A stretch of 64,000 bases of DNA from Gammaproteobacteria bacterium (GCA_030433275.1 JAUILK010000008.1:1-64000); one strand, 5' to 3'. Shown: positions 36,096 to 45,105, numbered from the stretch's first letter. The notes: generated from the sequence alone by a model not told the origin. A program made the numbers and translations.

Positions 36096-36761
36096 ATGAG
36101 CCAGACCGTCGTAATCACTGGCGCGAATCGTGGTATCGGACTGGCGTTGGCCCGGACCTGGAAAAATCGTGGCGACAAAGTCATTGCCGTATGCCGTCAG
36201 CCTTCCGAAGGGCTCCAGGGACTCGGCGTGCAGATAATCAAAGGGATTGATGTCAGCCACACCGAAGACATCCAGCGGCTTCGTGCGACGCTTGACACGA
36301 CACGTATCGACATCCTTTGTAACAACGCCGGCATCATGCTCAGTGAAACTCCCCGTGCCATAGACTTTGCACCGCTTCGCAAGCAGTTCGAAATCAACAC
36401 TCTGGGCCCCCTGCAAGTAACCTTCGCCCTACTGGATCGAATGGCAGCCAATGGCAAAATCGGGTTGATCACCTCGCGTATGGGCTCGATCGAGGACAAC
36501 ACCTCCGGTGGAAAATACGGCTACCGAATCAGTAAAGCCGGTCTCAATGCCGCCGGCAAATCCCTGGCGATCGATTTGAAACCCCAGGGTATTGCCGTAG
36601 CCATTCTGCATCCCGGCTACGTCCGTACCGATATGACGCACCACAGCGGACATATCGAACCGCAAGAGGCGGCCGAACGACTGGTTCAGCGGCTGGATGA
36701 GCTAAACTTGGGCAACACCGGTACCTTCTGGCATTCGGACGGAAGCGTCCTCCCCTGGTAA
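36096..36761 (+). CDS. short-chain dehydrogenase/reductase (C-factor-like)
   Basis: 221 residues. The cofactor motif is TGANRGIG, the mid motif NNAGIM, and the active site Ser in TSRMGSI with YGYRISK (Tyr-x3-Lys). HPGYVRTDM is the usual C-terminal signature. The size and pattern match the CsgA/C-factor-like and SniffER-type SDRs often annotated only as oxidoreductases; the substrate is unknown. The ATG at 36096 has AGGAGA seven bases upstream. The next feature downstream is the decayed PEBP gene in the opposite orientation. Confidence 0.85.
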   Translation: MSQTVVITGANRGIGLALARTWKNRGDKVIAVCRQPSEGLQGLGVQIIKGIDVSHTEDIQRLRATLDTTRIDILCNNAGIMLSETPRAIDFAPLRKQFEINTLGPLQVTFALLDRMAANGKIGLITSRMGSIEDNTSGGKYGYRISKAGLNAAGKSLAIDLKPQGIAVAILHPGYVRTDMTHHSGHIEPQEAAERLVQRLDELNLGNTGTFWHSDGSVLPW

Positions 36762-36851
36762 GCGCCGATAGATCCTGGGAGCATGCCTTCGCTGTTTATT
36801 GGACCACCGCCACACGCCGATCCAAAAGAAAGCGCGCCCCAACTTCTCACT

Positions 36852-37545
36852 TGGGGCCCAACAGACGGTTCATGCCCAGCACGTGCGGCTCAGCCTGCTC
36901 CAGGGTAAGACTGGGCGCCACATTCAGCGTCTGATCCATAGCAACCACCCAAAAATGGTAATGGTGGGTACCGTGTCCTTTGGGTAGTACTGACCCCTCA
37001 TAGCCCATTTTGCCGAACTCGGGCATCTTCCTTCAGACTCATCAGCAATTCTAATTATGGCGCTGCACACAAAGATTGTTGGGTGTCAGCGTGCAGCAGA
37101 TGGCGGGAAAAGCGCTTGGGGACGGCATCGTGGCAGTCTTGGTGGTCGCAGCCGGTGGCCGGGCCGACTAAAATTCCCGGCCTGGGTGCCAAAATTAGTA
37201 TTGCTGCAGACTCATCGCCGGGTTGGACAATATATTGTATTGCCCGGCGTATCCTCGACAGGGCCTCTCTCCAGGCCTGTCGTGGAGGCGAGGAGGTTGA
37301 GGTTGCAGAGAGCCCAATGCACGAAACCCACACGCGAGCGACTTCATCAGGGGGAGCGTAGTGGGATCGTGGCAGAATATGGCGAACGCCTGCATATCTT
37401 GCAGTGCGTTTGTCCATGCCTGCGGCGACGAGCCCTCACCCCCTTCGCCGGCGTAGGTTTTTGGAACCGTGCCGTGATGCGCAAACCCGCTGCTCATTAG
37501 TTGGTTGTATGTTGGACAGCGCAAACCCTCTAAAGCGCTGAGCGA
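36852..37545 (-). pseudogene. decayed PEBP (YbhB/YbcL) paralogue interrupted by unrelated sequence
   Basis: The minus strand gives GFALSNIQPTN, then in another frame SGFAHHGTVPKTYAGEG and FAIFCHDP, matching the N-terminal half of the intact PEBP gene at 39788-40264. After roughly 260 bases of unrelated sequence the C-terminal half resumes with GHGTHHYHFWVVAMDQTLN and EQAEPHVLGMNRLLGPK. Frameshifts and the insertion make it non-functional. It is the left partner of a duplicated pair that brackets the broken helicase. Confidence 0.75.
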
Positions 37546-37586
37546 GTTGCCGGCACGCAGCGAGCGGGGCAACCCAGGAAGTTTTC

Positions 37587-39537
37587 ATGCCCAGGCAAAC
37601 CTTCGGCAAAACATGGTGGGGCGCACAGTGGCTGCATGCACTACGCGAAATCGACTGGGAGAACCGTCTGCCGCGGGGAAGGCGGTACGCGAATAACGGC
37701 TCCGTCGAGGAACTCGCGATCGACGGCGACCCGTTTCTCGTCTTCCACCTGCGCGGCGTCGATCTCGCTGCTGAACTCGAGCACCGTGGACTTGCCATTA
37801 CCGCGGAGGTCAAAGGCGCGCCTCCTGGGCTCGACGAGCTCGCCCTCGCGGGCGCGGATGAGAACGAACGTGAGCCCGCACCCGAGCCGGACTCCCTCAC
37901 CCACATCGATTACTCGGGCCTATCCGACCTGGTTGACCCGCTGCCCCAAGCCTTGCCGCCGAATCCATCATTCAGCCCGGCGGGTGATTTCCGCAAGCGC
38001 TGGACAACCCAGATGCGCCGCCTAGCGAAGGCCGCCCGCCGGCAGTTAGAGCACGGTGGAACAGAGGCGGAGACACATCCCACAATCCGCCTCACGAGCG
38101 ATGACAAACCGCTGCTGCTCGTCGACGCAAACGCAGACACCACCGTCATTGACGCCGCAACCGTGACGGAGCTTGCCGACCTGCTCGCCTCCCTTGGTGC
38201 GCTAGACCCAGCTGACCTGCCGAATTATCAACCCGAGCTGGCCGGGCTGCATGCCACCAACCGAGCCGCGTTGCACCTCCTCCAGGCGGGTGCAACCGTT
38301 CCTTGGGTCTTTGCCCTCCCAAGAGGTGGCATCGGCCTGTTATGGCTGCCTGCGACGTTTGACCCCAGCGTGCGGACACTCATCGAGCACCTCGCCCGCG
38401 GGTTACCCTCGAGTCTGCTGCGCTTGCGACTGGAGAATCGCCAGCGACGGCTCTCGGCGCGAATGCAGGCCCGCCTACTGTGCGGGCTGTTCATGGATCA
38501 TTGGCTGCGTGAGTGGGGTAGCGAGCTCACGGAAGCCCAGCGCGGCGACAAGGTCATGGGGCTGTTTTTCGGCGCTGGCTCCGAGTGGTTCGACGGCCCC
38601 GGCGAAGGGGCCATAGCGGGAAGCATCCGCATCTGGCTTGCACGACTCCATCTCACCGAGGGCGATCACACGCCGCTTCTGCGCCTGGAGGAAGACACCG
38701 CCACATTCACCCTGTCCATCGACGTCACGGCGCGCAACGATGCCCCGGCGCGGGCACCGACGCCTCTCGCGCAGATCCTCCAGAATCCGCAGTGGGCGAC
38801 GCAGCGCGGCCGCATCTTGCAAACCATTTCGATGCTCGGCGAGTCCTACCCGCCCATCAACGACTATGTACGCGCCGGAGCCAGCGCACCGATGCGCATT
38901 GCGGCCGAACAGCTTCCCGAGTTGCTCTTCGACGTCTTGCCCATCATCCAACTCCTCGACATCCGCACTCTCTTACCATGCGGATTGGAGCAGTTGTTGA
39001 GACCAAAGCGCTCCCTGGAGGTCACCGCCAAAAAGAGAGAAACGAGCGGATTTCTCAGTGCCGATGATCTGTTCAACCACCCACTGCCATTCACGCGGAG
39101 CTGCGTCCCTACCAGCAACGCGGGTTCCAGTGGCTTTACGGCAACACCCACGCGGGACTTGGCAGCATCATTGCCGACGACATGGGGCTTGGAAAGACAT
39201 TGCAGGTCCTTGCCACCGCGCTCAAACTCAAGGAGGACGGCGAGATCGGCAACCACGCAAGCGCGCTGATCGTCGCCCCCACCAGTCTGCTCACTAACTG
39301 GTGCAAGGAGATCAAGCGCTTCACGCCGTCGCTATCGATCCACGTCTATCATGGCCCCGGCCGCGCCCTACCTGCTCCCGGTGCGCAACTGGACTTGGTA
39401 GCCACGACCTACGGTCATGCGCGTAGCGATCTGGCGGGCCTTACGGCGCTTGTCGTGGCGCGTTGTCATCGTCGACGAGGCGCAGAACATCAAAAACCCC
39501 TCCGCCGCCCAGACCAAAGCCATCAAGTCCATTACCT
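37587..39537 (+). pseudogene. broken SNF2-family helicase with a SWIM-protein-like N-terminus
   Basis: The reading frame is open from ATG 37587 to 39269. The first ~40 residues (FGKTWWGAQWLHAL, LPRGRRYANNG) resemble the start of SWIM zinc-finger proteins that usually neighbour SNF2 helicases. From about 39090 the SNF2 core continues in another frame: ELRPYQQRGFQWLY, the Walker A DDMGLGKTLQVL, and IVAPTSLLTNW. From about 39456 it returns to the first frame with WRVVIVDEAQNIKNP (DEAQ box). Sequence then stops abruptly near 39537 at an IS630 fragment, so helicase motifs III-VI and the whole second RecA domain are missing. Two frameshifts plus truncation make it a pseudogene; it may record a deletion that fused a SWIM gene to its helicase neighbour. 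Confidence 0.75.
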
Positions 39538-39571
39538 TTATTGAAAAAGCCTCATACATTAATCTAGCGGT

Positions 39572-39784
39572 ATGAGATGCAAGCGAGAAACCGATGGCCG
39601 GCGCCTCGATGAGGCCGGCAAGGAGGCGATCCGCCTTCGAGCGGTGCGGATGGTGAACAAGGGTCTTTCGCCGGAGCGGGTGGCGAAGGATTTGGACATT
39701 AACCGGCGCACGATCTACAGCTGGCTTGAGAAGTATCACTACGGGGGCTGGCAGGCGCTCAAGCGCAAGCCCCGGCCCGATTCA
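39572..39784 (+). mobile_element. IS630-type transposase N-terminal fragment
   Basis: About 70 codons encode a helix-turn-helix of the IS630/winged transposase type: KEAIRLRAVRMVNKGLSPE, VAKDLDINRRTIYSWLEKY and GGWQALKRKP. The catalytic DDE region is absent: the reading frame runs directly into the antisense of the PEBP gene's 3' end at about 39785. A CTCAT...ATGAG inverted pair just before the ATG (39551-39576) may be part of the element end. It truncates the helicase pseudogene on its left. Confidence 0.7.
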
Positions 39785-39787
39785 GTT

Positions 39788-40264
39788 TCAGCCGCGCCGA
39801 TATGTTCCAACCAGCCGATTCATACCCAGCACGTGCGGTTCAGCCTGTTCGAGAAACTGCCCCAGGGTAAGCCCCGGCGCCAGGTTTAACACCTCATCCA
39901 AGGCAAACACCCAAAAGAAGTAATGATGGGTGCCATGTCCTTCGGGTGGCATCGGTCCACCATAGGCCGTTTTGCCGAAATCGGTAAACCCCAGCGTGCC
40001 CTCGCCGCTGCCCTCCTCCAAGTCTATCGTTGCACCGGGAAGGTTGTAGAGCACCCAATGCACGAAACCGTACGCCCCCATTTTCACCAACGGCGCATCG
40101 GGATCATGGCAAATCACGGCGAATGATCGGGTGCCCTCGGGCACACCGGTCCAGGCCAGCGGCGGCGAGACGTCGATTCCTTCGCCGGTATACCGCACGG
40201 GTATCTTGCCGTGGTGCGTAAACGCGGTGCTCGTCAGTTGCATGTTCGACAGCGCGAATCCCAT
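39788..40264 (-). CDS. YbhB/YbcL family (phosphatidylethanolamine-binding-like) protein
   Basis: 158 residues. The PEBP family is recognised by HHGKIPVRYTGEG, DVSPPLAW, FAVICHDPDAP, FVHWVLYNLP and YGGPMPPEGHGTHHYFFWVFALD. The conserved Asp-Pro-Asp and His residues form the anion-binding pocket. The bacterial function is unclear; members are cytosolic and may bind small ligands or inhibit proteases. The ATG at 40264 has GGAGG about nine bases upstream. The decayed paralogue lies 2.2 kb away in the same orientation. Confidence 0.92.
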   Translation of the reverse strand: MGFALSNMQLTSTAFTHHGKIPVRYTGEGIDVSPPLAWTGVPEGTRSFAVICHDPDAPLVKMGAYGFVHWVLYNLPGATIDLEEGSGEGTLGFTDFGKTAYGGPMPPEGHGTHHYFFWVFALDEVLNLAPGLTLGQFLEQAEPHVLGMNRLVGTYRRG

Positions 40265-40300
40265 CTGTCTCCCTCCTTCACTGCTTTCTCATCAATCCCA

Positions 40301-40903
40301 TCAATCCGTTGCGCAGGCACTGCAATACGACTTATCCGCCCGGTCCGGCTCGCGCTGAGCGGTCTCGATCGTAATGCAATCGTGCAGTGCCTGATACTCC
40401 GCCGCGACCTCAGGTCCGAACAGCGGATCCGGCCGTCGATGGAACATTGCCTCGATCTGAAACCAATCCATCGCCGTTAGCAACGCCTCGGCCGCCGTCA
40501 GGATTTCCTCGTTTTCGCGCTGCATGTGAGCGCGGTACTCGCGCGTGAAGGCACGCCCAGAAGCGTACACTTCCGTACGCGCGACGAGTTCTTCATTCAA
40601 CACCCGCTCGACGAGCGTCAGAGTTTGCCAGCCGATCGCAGCGAGTCGGTCGTGCTCTGCAAGGAAATATTCAACCACGTTGGCCATGCCCGGCACGCGT
40701 TCGGCGAGCCGGTCATACACTAAATCCTCATAGGGATGATGATAGTGGTTGGGATATTCCATGAGGTAATAAAGGATATTCCGCATCAGGTGATAGTCGG
40801 GAGTCCTCTCCCCACGGATGGCATCCAGCTGCCGCTCGAGCACGTCGAACAGCCGGGATAAGTCCCAATGCTCCTGCCTGAGGCGTTGAGTGGCCGTAAT
40901 CAT
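40301..40903 (-). CDS. hemerythrin domain-containing protein
   Basis: 200 residues, all-helical. A di-iron hemerythrin site is suggested by the ordered ligands: His in RQEHWDLSRLFD, NHYHHPYEDLVYDR (His-x3-Glu-like), EHDRLAA, and EYRAHMQREN. Proteins like this sense or carry oxygen or nitric oxide, or help repair iron-sulfur centres. The C-terminus has a small Cys pair (SYCSAC). The ATG at 40903 has GGAG seven bases upstream. It starts 37 bases upstream of the PEBP gene on the same strand, so the two are likely co-transcribed. A palindrome lies about 80 bases upstream. Confidence 0.88.
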   Translation of the reverse strand: MITATQRLRQEHWDLSRLFDVLERQLDAIRGERTPDYHLMRNILYYLMEYPNHYHHPYEDLVYDRLAERVPGMANVVEYFLAEHDRLAAIGWQTLTLVERVLNEELVARTEVYASGRAFTREYRAHMQRENEEILTAAEALLTAMDWFQIEAMFHRRPDPLFGPEVAAEYQALHDCITIETAQREPDRADKSYCSACATD

Positions 40904-41541
40904 GGCTTATCTCCATTACCGCGACTTGCTACAGGCTCGACACATCTCCTTGATACTTCCTGCCGCAGTCCAACCATATTAGGTATATATTAAATATACT
41001 TTTTACTTGGGGTGATTCTCAAGGCCCGGCTTATATGGCGCCTATCAGCAATGATAGCTTTGCTCAATCGAGGAACCTCGGGATAAATGCGCAGTCCGGA
41101 CACGCAACAATTGGTGATGTTCCCCAACGTTCCAGGGAGGGGCGCGGTACCTATGGATCGTCCGACCCGTAATTTTCCGGAGCGGCTGAAGACAATTCAC
41201 GCAGGATTGAATCCCCTACCGGCGGGACGCTATGCCGGCAATGGCTGCCTATCGACTCCGCCGGCGCGGGTTGCTCATGGAGCGCTTGACGACCACGGCT
41301 ACAGGCGCGGGTGAGCTGGACCTCCGCCTCCTACGACCCGGTCCGCATTGCTGACATCGGCCCGGGGCCGCCTCTTCATCGAGTTGATGGCAGCTACTGC
41401 GAAAAGGGCTTTAGCGGAGAAATCTGGCGGTACTCACCAGCCTGACAGGCCCGAGAAAATCGATGCGCGATGCTGCCCGCGCTCCAAATTCTCGAAACGT
41501 CCGCACCCCTGATTCTGTTTTTTCCCGTGAGCATCCTTCAG
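40904..41541. other. 638-base intergenic region
   Basis: Apart from the palindrome at 40983-40999, I see no gene. A plus-strand frame at 41087-41314 has no family or ribosome-binding site. The right end lies behind the zinc-ribbon protein gene. Confidence 0.5.
40983..40999. promoter_or_regulatory. A/T-rich palindrome upstream of the hemerythrin gene
   Basis: GTATATATTAAATATAC is a 17-base palindrome with seven of eight pairs matched around a central T. It lies about 80 bases before the hemerythrin start. Hemerythrin-type genes are often under NsrR or FNR control, and this site loosely resembles NsrR half-sites, but the regulator is inference. Confidence 0.4.
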
Positions 41542-41946
41542 CTATGCATTACGTTTCGCGATGCCACGGCACTTGGGGAAAGCGCTGCATCCCCAAAATT
41601 GCTGACCGGCACTGCCTCCCAATTTAGACTTTTGAAGAACCATCGGCGCGCCACATTTAGGACAATCTGGCGCGGCTGCTTTCGGTACCTCTGACGCTAG
41701 AGTGACTGTTGCTCGAGGGTGTCTTTTAGGTGCTTCGGGGGCGCTGCGTGGACCAGCATTAGCTCGCAGCCGCTCCATCGCTTCTACCCTGGATGCATGC
41801 GCAGCTCCTTCCTCGGTCGGCGATTTCTCGCGCCGTCCGAGGGCTCCCGCGATTTGGCGCCTGATATCGGCGGCCGTGGGTCTGGTAAGGAAAACTGCAG
41901 CTCCGGCGATGACGATAACGATTACTACCCAAACTAATGTGCTCAT
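41542..41946 (-). CDS. membrane protein with topoisomerase-type zinc ribbon
   Basis: 134 residues from the ATG at 41946. A single N-terminal membrane helix (LVWVVIVIVIAGAAVFL) is followed by a charged linker with repeated basic and acidic residues. A C-terminal zinc ribbon reads CPKCGAPM... WGCSAFPKCRG. The ribbon is the type found at the end of DNA topoisomerase I and in restriction-like proteins. Tethering such a nucleic-acid-binding ribbon to the membrane is seen in small proteins of unknown function. A longer start at 42018 would add a polar stretch before the helix. Confidence 0.75.
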   Translation of the reverse strand: MSTLVWVVIVIVIAGAAVFLTRPTAADIRRQIAGALGRREKSPTEEGAAHASRVEAMERLRANAGPRSAPEAPKRHPRATVTLASEVPKAAAPDCPKCGAPMVLQKSKLGGSAGQQFWGCSAFPKCRGIAKRNA

Positions 41947-42284
41947 CTTTTCAATGCCCAACGGTGTAACGATAAACGGCTCATTGGGATCCGGGTTCGA
42001 TGCCCGGCTTCCGACCAACGTATTATCACGAACTCGACGACAATATACGGCCCGCTGCGATTATGCGAAGGAGTAGCCGAATGGATTGGAGCGACAGACC
42101 ACTCCCCGGATCTCGGCGGCGGCCCACATCCGGTATATACACTCCCCCTGCATGCAGAACTCTGTCTGTTATTGCAGTATAGCGCACGAAAATCTCCTAC
42201 TTCTCGGAACCCGACTTATTCAAGATACCGAGGAAAGGGGATCAAATAATCAAAAGATAGACTACAAAATCAGTCTGTCATCCT
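41947..42284. other. intergenic region, no gene seen
   Basis: About 340 bases. It contains a T-arm-like sequence at 41991-42007, which I do not accept as a tRNA. Frames here are poor. The right end passes into a transposase remnant. Confidence 0.45.
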
Positions 42285-42455
42285 CCGTCGAACGACGACG
42301 GCGGTTCCCGTTCACTCCGATTCTGTGGCGGCACCGGCTTACCCCGCCTCATCCGCCGCCCCGGCGCAGCCGACACTTGTGCCTGAAACCGTATCCTCTT
42401 CCGCGAAGAAACACGCCTGGCGATTATTGCCGCGCTTATTAGCCGTACCCCCTGC
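42285..42455 (-). pseudogene. internally deleted RAYT transposase remnant
   Basis: Reading plus-strand sequence, the left part (around CCGCCGCCCCGGCGCAGCC) corresponds to the 3' end of the intact RAYT gene at 45106-45813. The right part (GCGAAGAAACACGCCTGGCG and following) corresponds to its 5' end. About 500 bases of the middle are missing. Identity is patchy, indicating age. Confidence 0.65.
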
Positions 42456-42456
42456 A

Positions 42457-43257
42457 CTAGCCATGGCGCTGTCTTAAGTGCCTTAGGCTTCCCCAGATCC
42501 CGGCAAATGCGCCGAGTGCGGAAACGATCGCAACGACGGTTTTCACGAATCCGGTCAGTTCGGTATCTTCCCGCTCATAGGTGACACGCAGAGTCGGCAC
42601 GCCTGTCCGGCCGAAGCTGGCGCGCTCACGAGACCAAAATCGCACGAATCCCAGCGATTCGTTGGAGCCAAACCGTTCTCTGGGAATGATTTCACGCTCA
42701 CCGCCTGCCAGCTTCGGAATCCGAAAGGCGGGAACGACAAATGTTAACCGCAAACCGCCACTTCCAATCGCCTTGGAGACGCTCTGCGCGACATCCCATT
42801 GGAACAGCTTCGGAAGCTCGGTCCCGTCGATCGCCACGACGTCTTCTGCTTGCTTCAGACTGGGGCATGCGCGGTTGCTCCAAGTCATCTTCGCTTCCAC
42901 CCAACTTGAGTCCGAACACGGCGCCATGCTCACAAGGAAATGGCTATCCGAACGGGCAAGCCCCGTTGATTGCGCAAAGAGACTTACGGTAGCTCGTGTA
43001 ACGCGGGTCTTTTTGAAAAAGGAGGACTTGGGGATGTCCGCCAAACTATAGCGTATATAAGCGAACATCCGGCCTACTTTACGGCCACGGCCGATGCCGG
43101 CCTGAAGAAGGGCAGTGTTATTCGTATTGTTATCGGGATTGCTCTCAAACACATACACGTCAGCCTCGGCGGGAATAATCTCTGTCGATACAGCCAGCGC
43201 TATGGCCGGCATCATGCCGACGGCAGAGAGCAGCACCGCCAACGGAATCGCCCGCAT
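42457..43257 (-). CDS. exported DNRLRE-like protein with C-terminal membrane helix
   Basis: 266 residues. The ATG at 43257 has GGGAG seven bases upstream, which decides the start; the frame is open 38 codons further. A signal peptide (IPLAVLLSAVGMMPAIALA) is followed by DVYVFESNPDNNTNNTALLQAG, shortened here, the opening motif of DNRLRE-type beta-sandwich domains. The body has VTRATVSLFAQ, MTWSNRACP and a disulfide-capable Cys pair, as in that family. A C-terminal hydrophobic helix (VKTVVAIVSALGAFAGIWGSL) would anchor it. DNRLRE domains are common in surface and carbohydrate-related proteins; the function here is unknown. Confidence 0.65.
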   Translation of the reverse strand: MRAIPLAVLLSAVGMMPAIALAVSTEIIPAEADVYVFESNPDNNTNNTALLQAGIGRGRKVGRMFAYIRYSLADIPKSSFFKKTRVTRATVSLFAQSTGLARSDSHFLVSMAPCSDSSWVEAKMTWSNRACPSLKQAEDVVAIDGTELPKLFQWDVAQSVSKAIGSGGLRLTFVVPAFRIPKLAGGEREIIPRERFGSNESLGFVRFWSRERASFGRTGVPTLRVTYEREDTELTGFVKTVVAIVSALGAFAGIWGSLRHLRQRHG

Positions 43258-43552
43258 CTGTCTACTCCCGGTTTGAGCACGGCTTGCTCGCATGTCCCGT
43301 TCCGTACACGCAAGCCGGAATGCTTCCAAAAGCCGTCCCCCACTCTGTCCAAGGCTCATGGAAATTTCCAAAGAAAATATGGGGCCAAATCAGGCAAATC
43401 TTGACTTGGAATGGCTGAGGGGTTCTGTCGATGCGCCCGCAGATTAACCTGAAAAATAGGTTTCGCCGCGTCACTGCTGAAAAATTGGCTTATGGTAGAC
43501 TCTCAAGAGAAATGACCTGCCACGGGCTGCGTACTCCGCCTTGACCGGACTG
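43258..43552. other. intergenic, promoter region for the DNRLRE-like gene
   Basis: Nearly 300 bases with a noticeably A/T-richer part around 43380-43520. It separates two exported-protein genes on the same strand. No repeats were recognised. Confidence 0.4.
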
Positions 43553-44569
43553 TTATTTCAATAAAAACAGATCAGGAACCGATCTGTCGCCATCATGCTC
43601 CAAATAATGCCGTAGGCCCGACAGCCCCGCATAGCTTCCCCCTACGTATCTCCACGCCGCAGGATTGGGTTTTCTATTCTCCCTTGGATAAAGCTTGTAG
43701 ACGGTCGTGCTTAATGCCCGCCCTTCTGAGTCGCACAAGGTTTTAATCCAAGTGTTGCCGTTCCGGGTCCATGAAGAAAGCGACCATTGGCGCGCGGTCG
43801 GAAATGGGGATCCCCCAAAACTGTAGTACCGATTGCCACGTTTCCAGAGTGGGCTGCCAGGCCCCTGGATGATCGCGCCATCGAATTGCCTGTGAGTCTT
43901 CCCCACCTCGCCAAACTGGATGCAACTCCCTGCCTCGGCCGAGCGCGCAGGGCCAGGAGTCGTTGCAGGGCGGGCACGAACGGCCACATCGATCACCGTC
44001 TTCCGTGACTGGCTATCGATCGTGTCCCAAAGCACCCTGATTGACTGATTCGCCAGACTTGCCGTGGGAGTGATGCAGAACATGGCATTTCTAATCGGCG
44101 CGGGACCGACGGTGCGGCACTCGACATACCGGAAGCCGCCCCATGTGTTACCCGAGGACTGAAATAGCGACGGACCACAATCGAGTCCGTTTTCTCCAGA
44201 CACGCTTATACTGCCGACGCTCGGGGGAATGACCCCGAATCTCAATCTGCGCCCAGCTGCCCCTTGAGATAGGCGTCCGCTGAAGCAAAGCGGCTCTCCA
44301 ACTTGAACTCGCCCACCATGGCGCTTTCGATAACCCGGCGGATTTGCAATCGTTCTGTTGATCCCTGCGTCATCCGGATCGGTGTATTGCGTTCCGTCGG
44401 CGGGCGAAACACGCCAAAGAGAGCCCCTAAGCCCCGCCCCTGTTGCAGTATTGAAGAGCGCGCACGCGAGTAACAGGACTACCGCGTATCCGCACGCACT
44501 TGCAACGTTTGCCAGGCGAAACTGGATTTGCCCAGCCCTGGATAAACCGGTGTGGATTACCGACTGCAT
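43553..44569 (-). CDS. exported protein of unknown function
   Basis: 338 residues. The ATG at 44569 has GGAG seven bases upstream. A membrane or export segment (YAVVLLLACALFNTATGAG) lies at residues 28-46 after a polar N-terminus. The mature part has six to eight cysteines spaced as if for disulfides (PLCFSGR, GLDCGPS, VECRTVG, MFCITPT, SCIQFGE, TLCDSEG). There are many Gly/Ser/Trp-rich beta-like stretches (WKRGNRYYSFGG, WSLSSWTRNGNTW). I recognise no family. It ends with LFLLK. A tiny CxxC protein gene overlaps its start. Confidence 0.6.
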   Translation of the reverse strand: MQSVIHTGLSRAGQIQFRLANVASACGYAVVLLLACALFNTATGAGLRGSLWRVSPADGTQYTDPDDAGINRTIANPPGYRKRHGGRVQVGEPLCFSGRLSQGAAGRRLRFGVIPPSVGSISVSGENGLDCGPSLFQSSGNTWGGFRYVECRTVGPAPIRNAMFCITPTASLANQSIRVLWDTIDSQSRKTVIDVAVRARPATTPGPARSAEAGSCIQFGEVGKTHRQFDGAIIQGPGSPLWKRGNRYYSFGGSPFPTARQWSLSSWTRNGNTWIKTLCDSEGRALSTTVYKLYPRENRKPNPAAWRYVGGSYAGLSGLRHYLEHDGDRSVPDLFLLK

Positions 44570-44709
44570 TCCGGGTCTCCGAAACGGCGGGCCTGATCTT
44601 GTCTTTTTTCCGCCAAGGTCCTTCGATCCGCACCGTTCGCCTTATGCGGCTTGCAAAGGAGGCAACCGCCCCGTGCATTCTTGGGTTTCCGACGTTTATG
44701 GTGTGCCAT
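44557..44709 (-). CDS. small CLLCKPHK-motif protein (about 50 residues)
   Basis: From the ATG at 44709 the frame encodes a very basic 50-residue peptide with KRRKPKN, then GGCLLCKPHKANG, then RRTLAEKRQDQ. The CxxCKPHK core followed by an Arg/Glu-rich helix recalls small hypothetical proteins seen sporadically in bacteria, possibly metal-binding. A TTG upstream at 44820 would extend it by 37 residues. Its 3' end overlaps the start of the exported-protein gene by 13 bases, suggesting translational coupling. The overlapping longer frame at 44427-45008 is considered spurious. Confidence 0.5.
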   Translation of the reverse strand: MAHHKRRKPKNARGGCLLCKPHKANGADRRTLAEKRQDQARRFGDPECSR

Positions 44710-45105
44710 TCGCAGATCGTTGTGCGGTTTTTTGCTTTTCGTTCGCAAAGCCCTGTTCCGACGCCGAAGGCGATCCGGATCTTTCCGGCACTGCTTCTTA
44801 TTCTTAATGAAGCCGGCCAAAATGCGCGGAACCGGTATCGCTCGATGCTCTTACCGAGACTGTCCGAAATTATAGCGGCCTTAACGAGATAAGCGACAAC
44901 AGAAGACAGGTTGCAGGGGTCTGTTAACTTCCGTCGAACCCAGTCGGCAACGACTGGTAATACGCCATGACCGGCGTAAAATGGCTCAGGAACGGGAAGG
45001 GTCTTCAATCAAGAGTCTGTCTTAACGCTGCCTTAACCGACCAACACGGAAAATTTAGAAAATTTAGGGACAGACCACTATTTTAGCTTATCAACCTTCA
45101 TCGAA
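44710..45105. other. 396-base intergenic region left of the RAYT gene
   Basis: No gene is seen. The right end holds GGGACAGACCAC (45067-45078), the left copy of an inverted repeat that brackets the RAYT gene. Confidence 0.45.
45067..45078 (+). repeat. left copy of RAYT-flanking inverted repeat
   Basis: GGGACAGACCAC; its exact reverse complement GTGGTCTGTCCC lies at 45862-45873 on the other side of the RAYT gene. Such short repeats flank REP-associated transposases and may be REP-like recognition sites. Confidence 0.65.

Noticed and set aside
41991-42007. CCGGGTTCGATGCCCGG resembling a tRNA T-arm, followed by CTTCCGACCA
   Set aside because: The acceptor spacing is one base short, no matching 5' acceptor strand or anticodon arm is found upstream, so no tRNA or tRNA-end attachment site is supported.
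44427-45008. 193-codon minus frame overlapping the exported-protein gene start
   Set aside because: The overlapping genes at 43553-44569 (strong ribosome-binding site) and 44557-44709 (CxxCKPHK motif) explain the region better.
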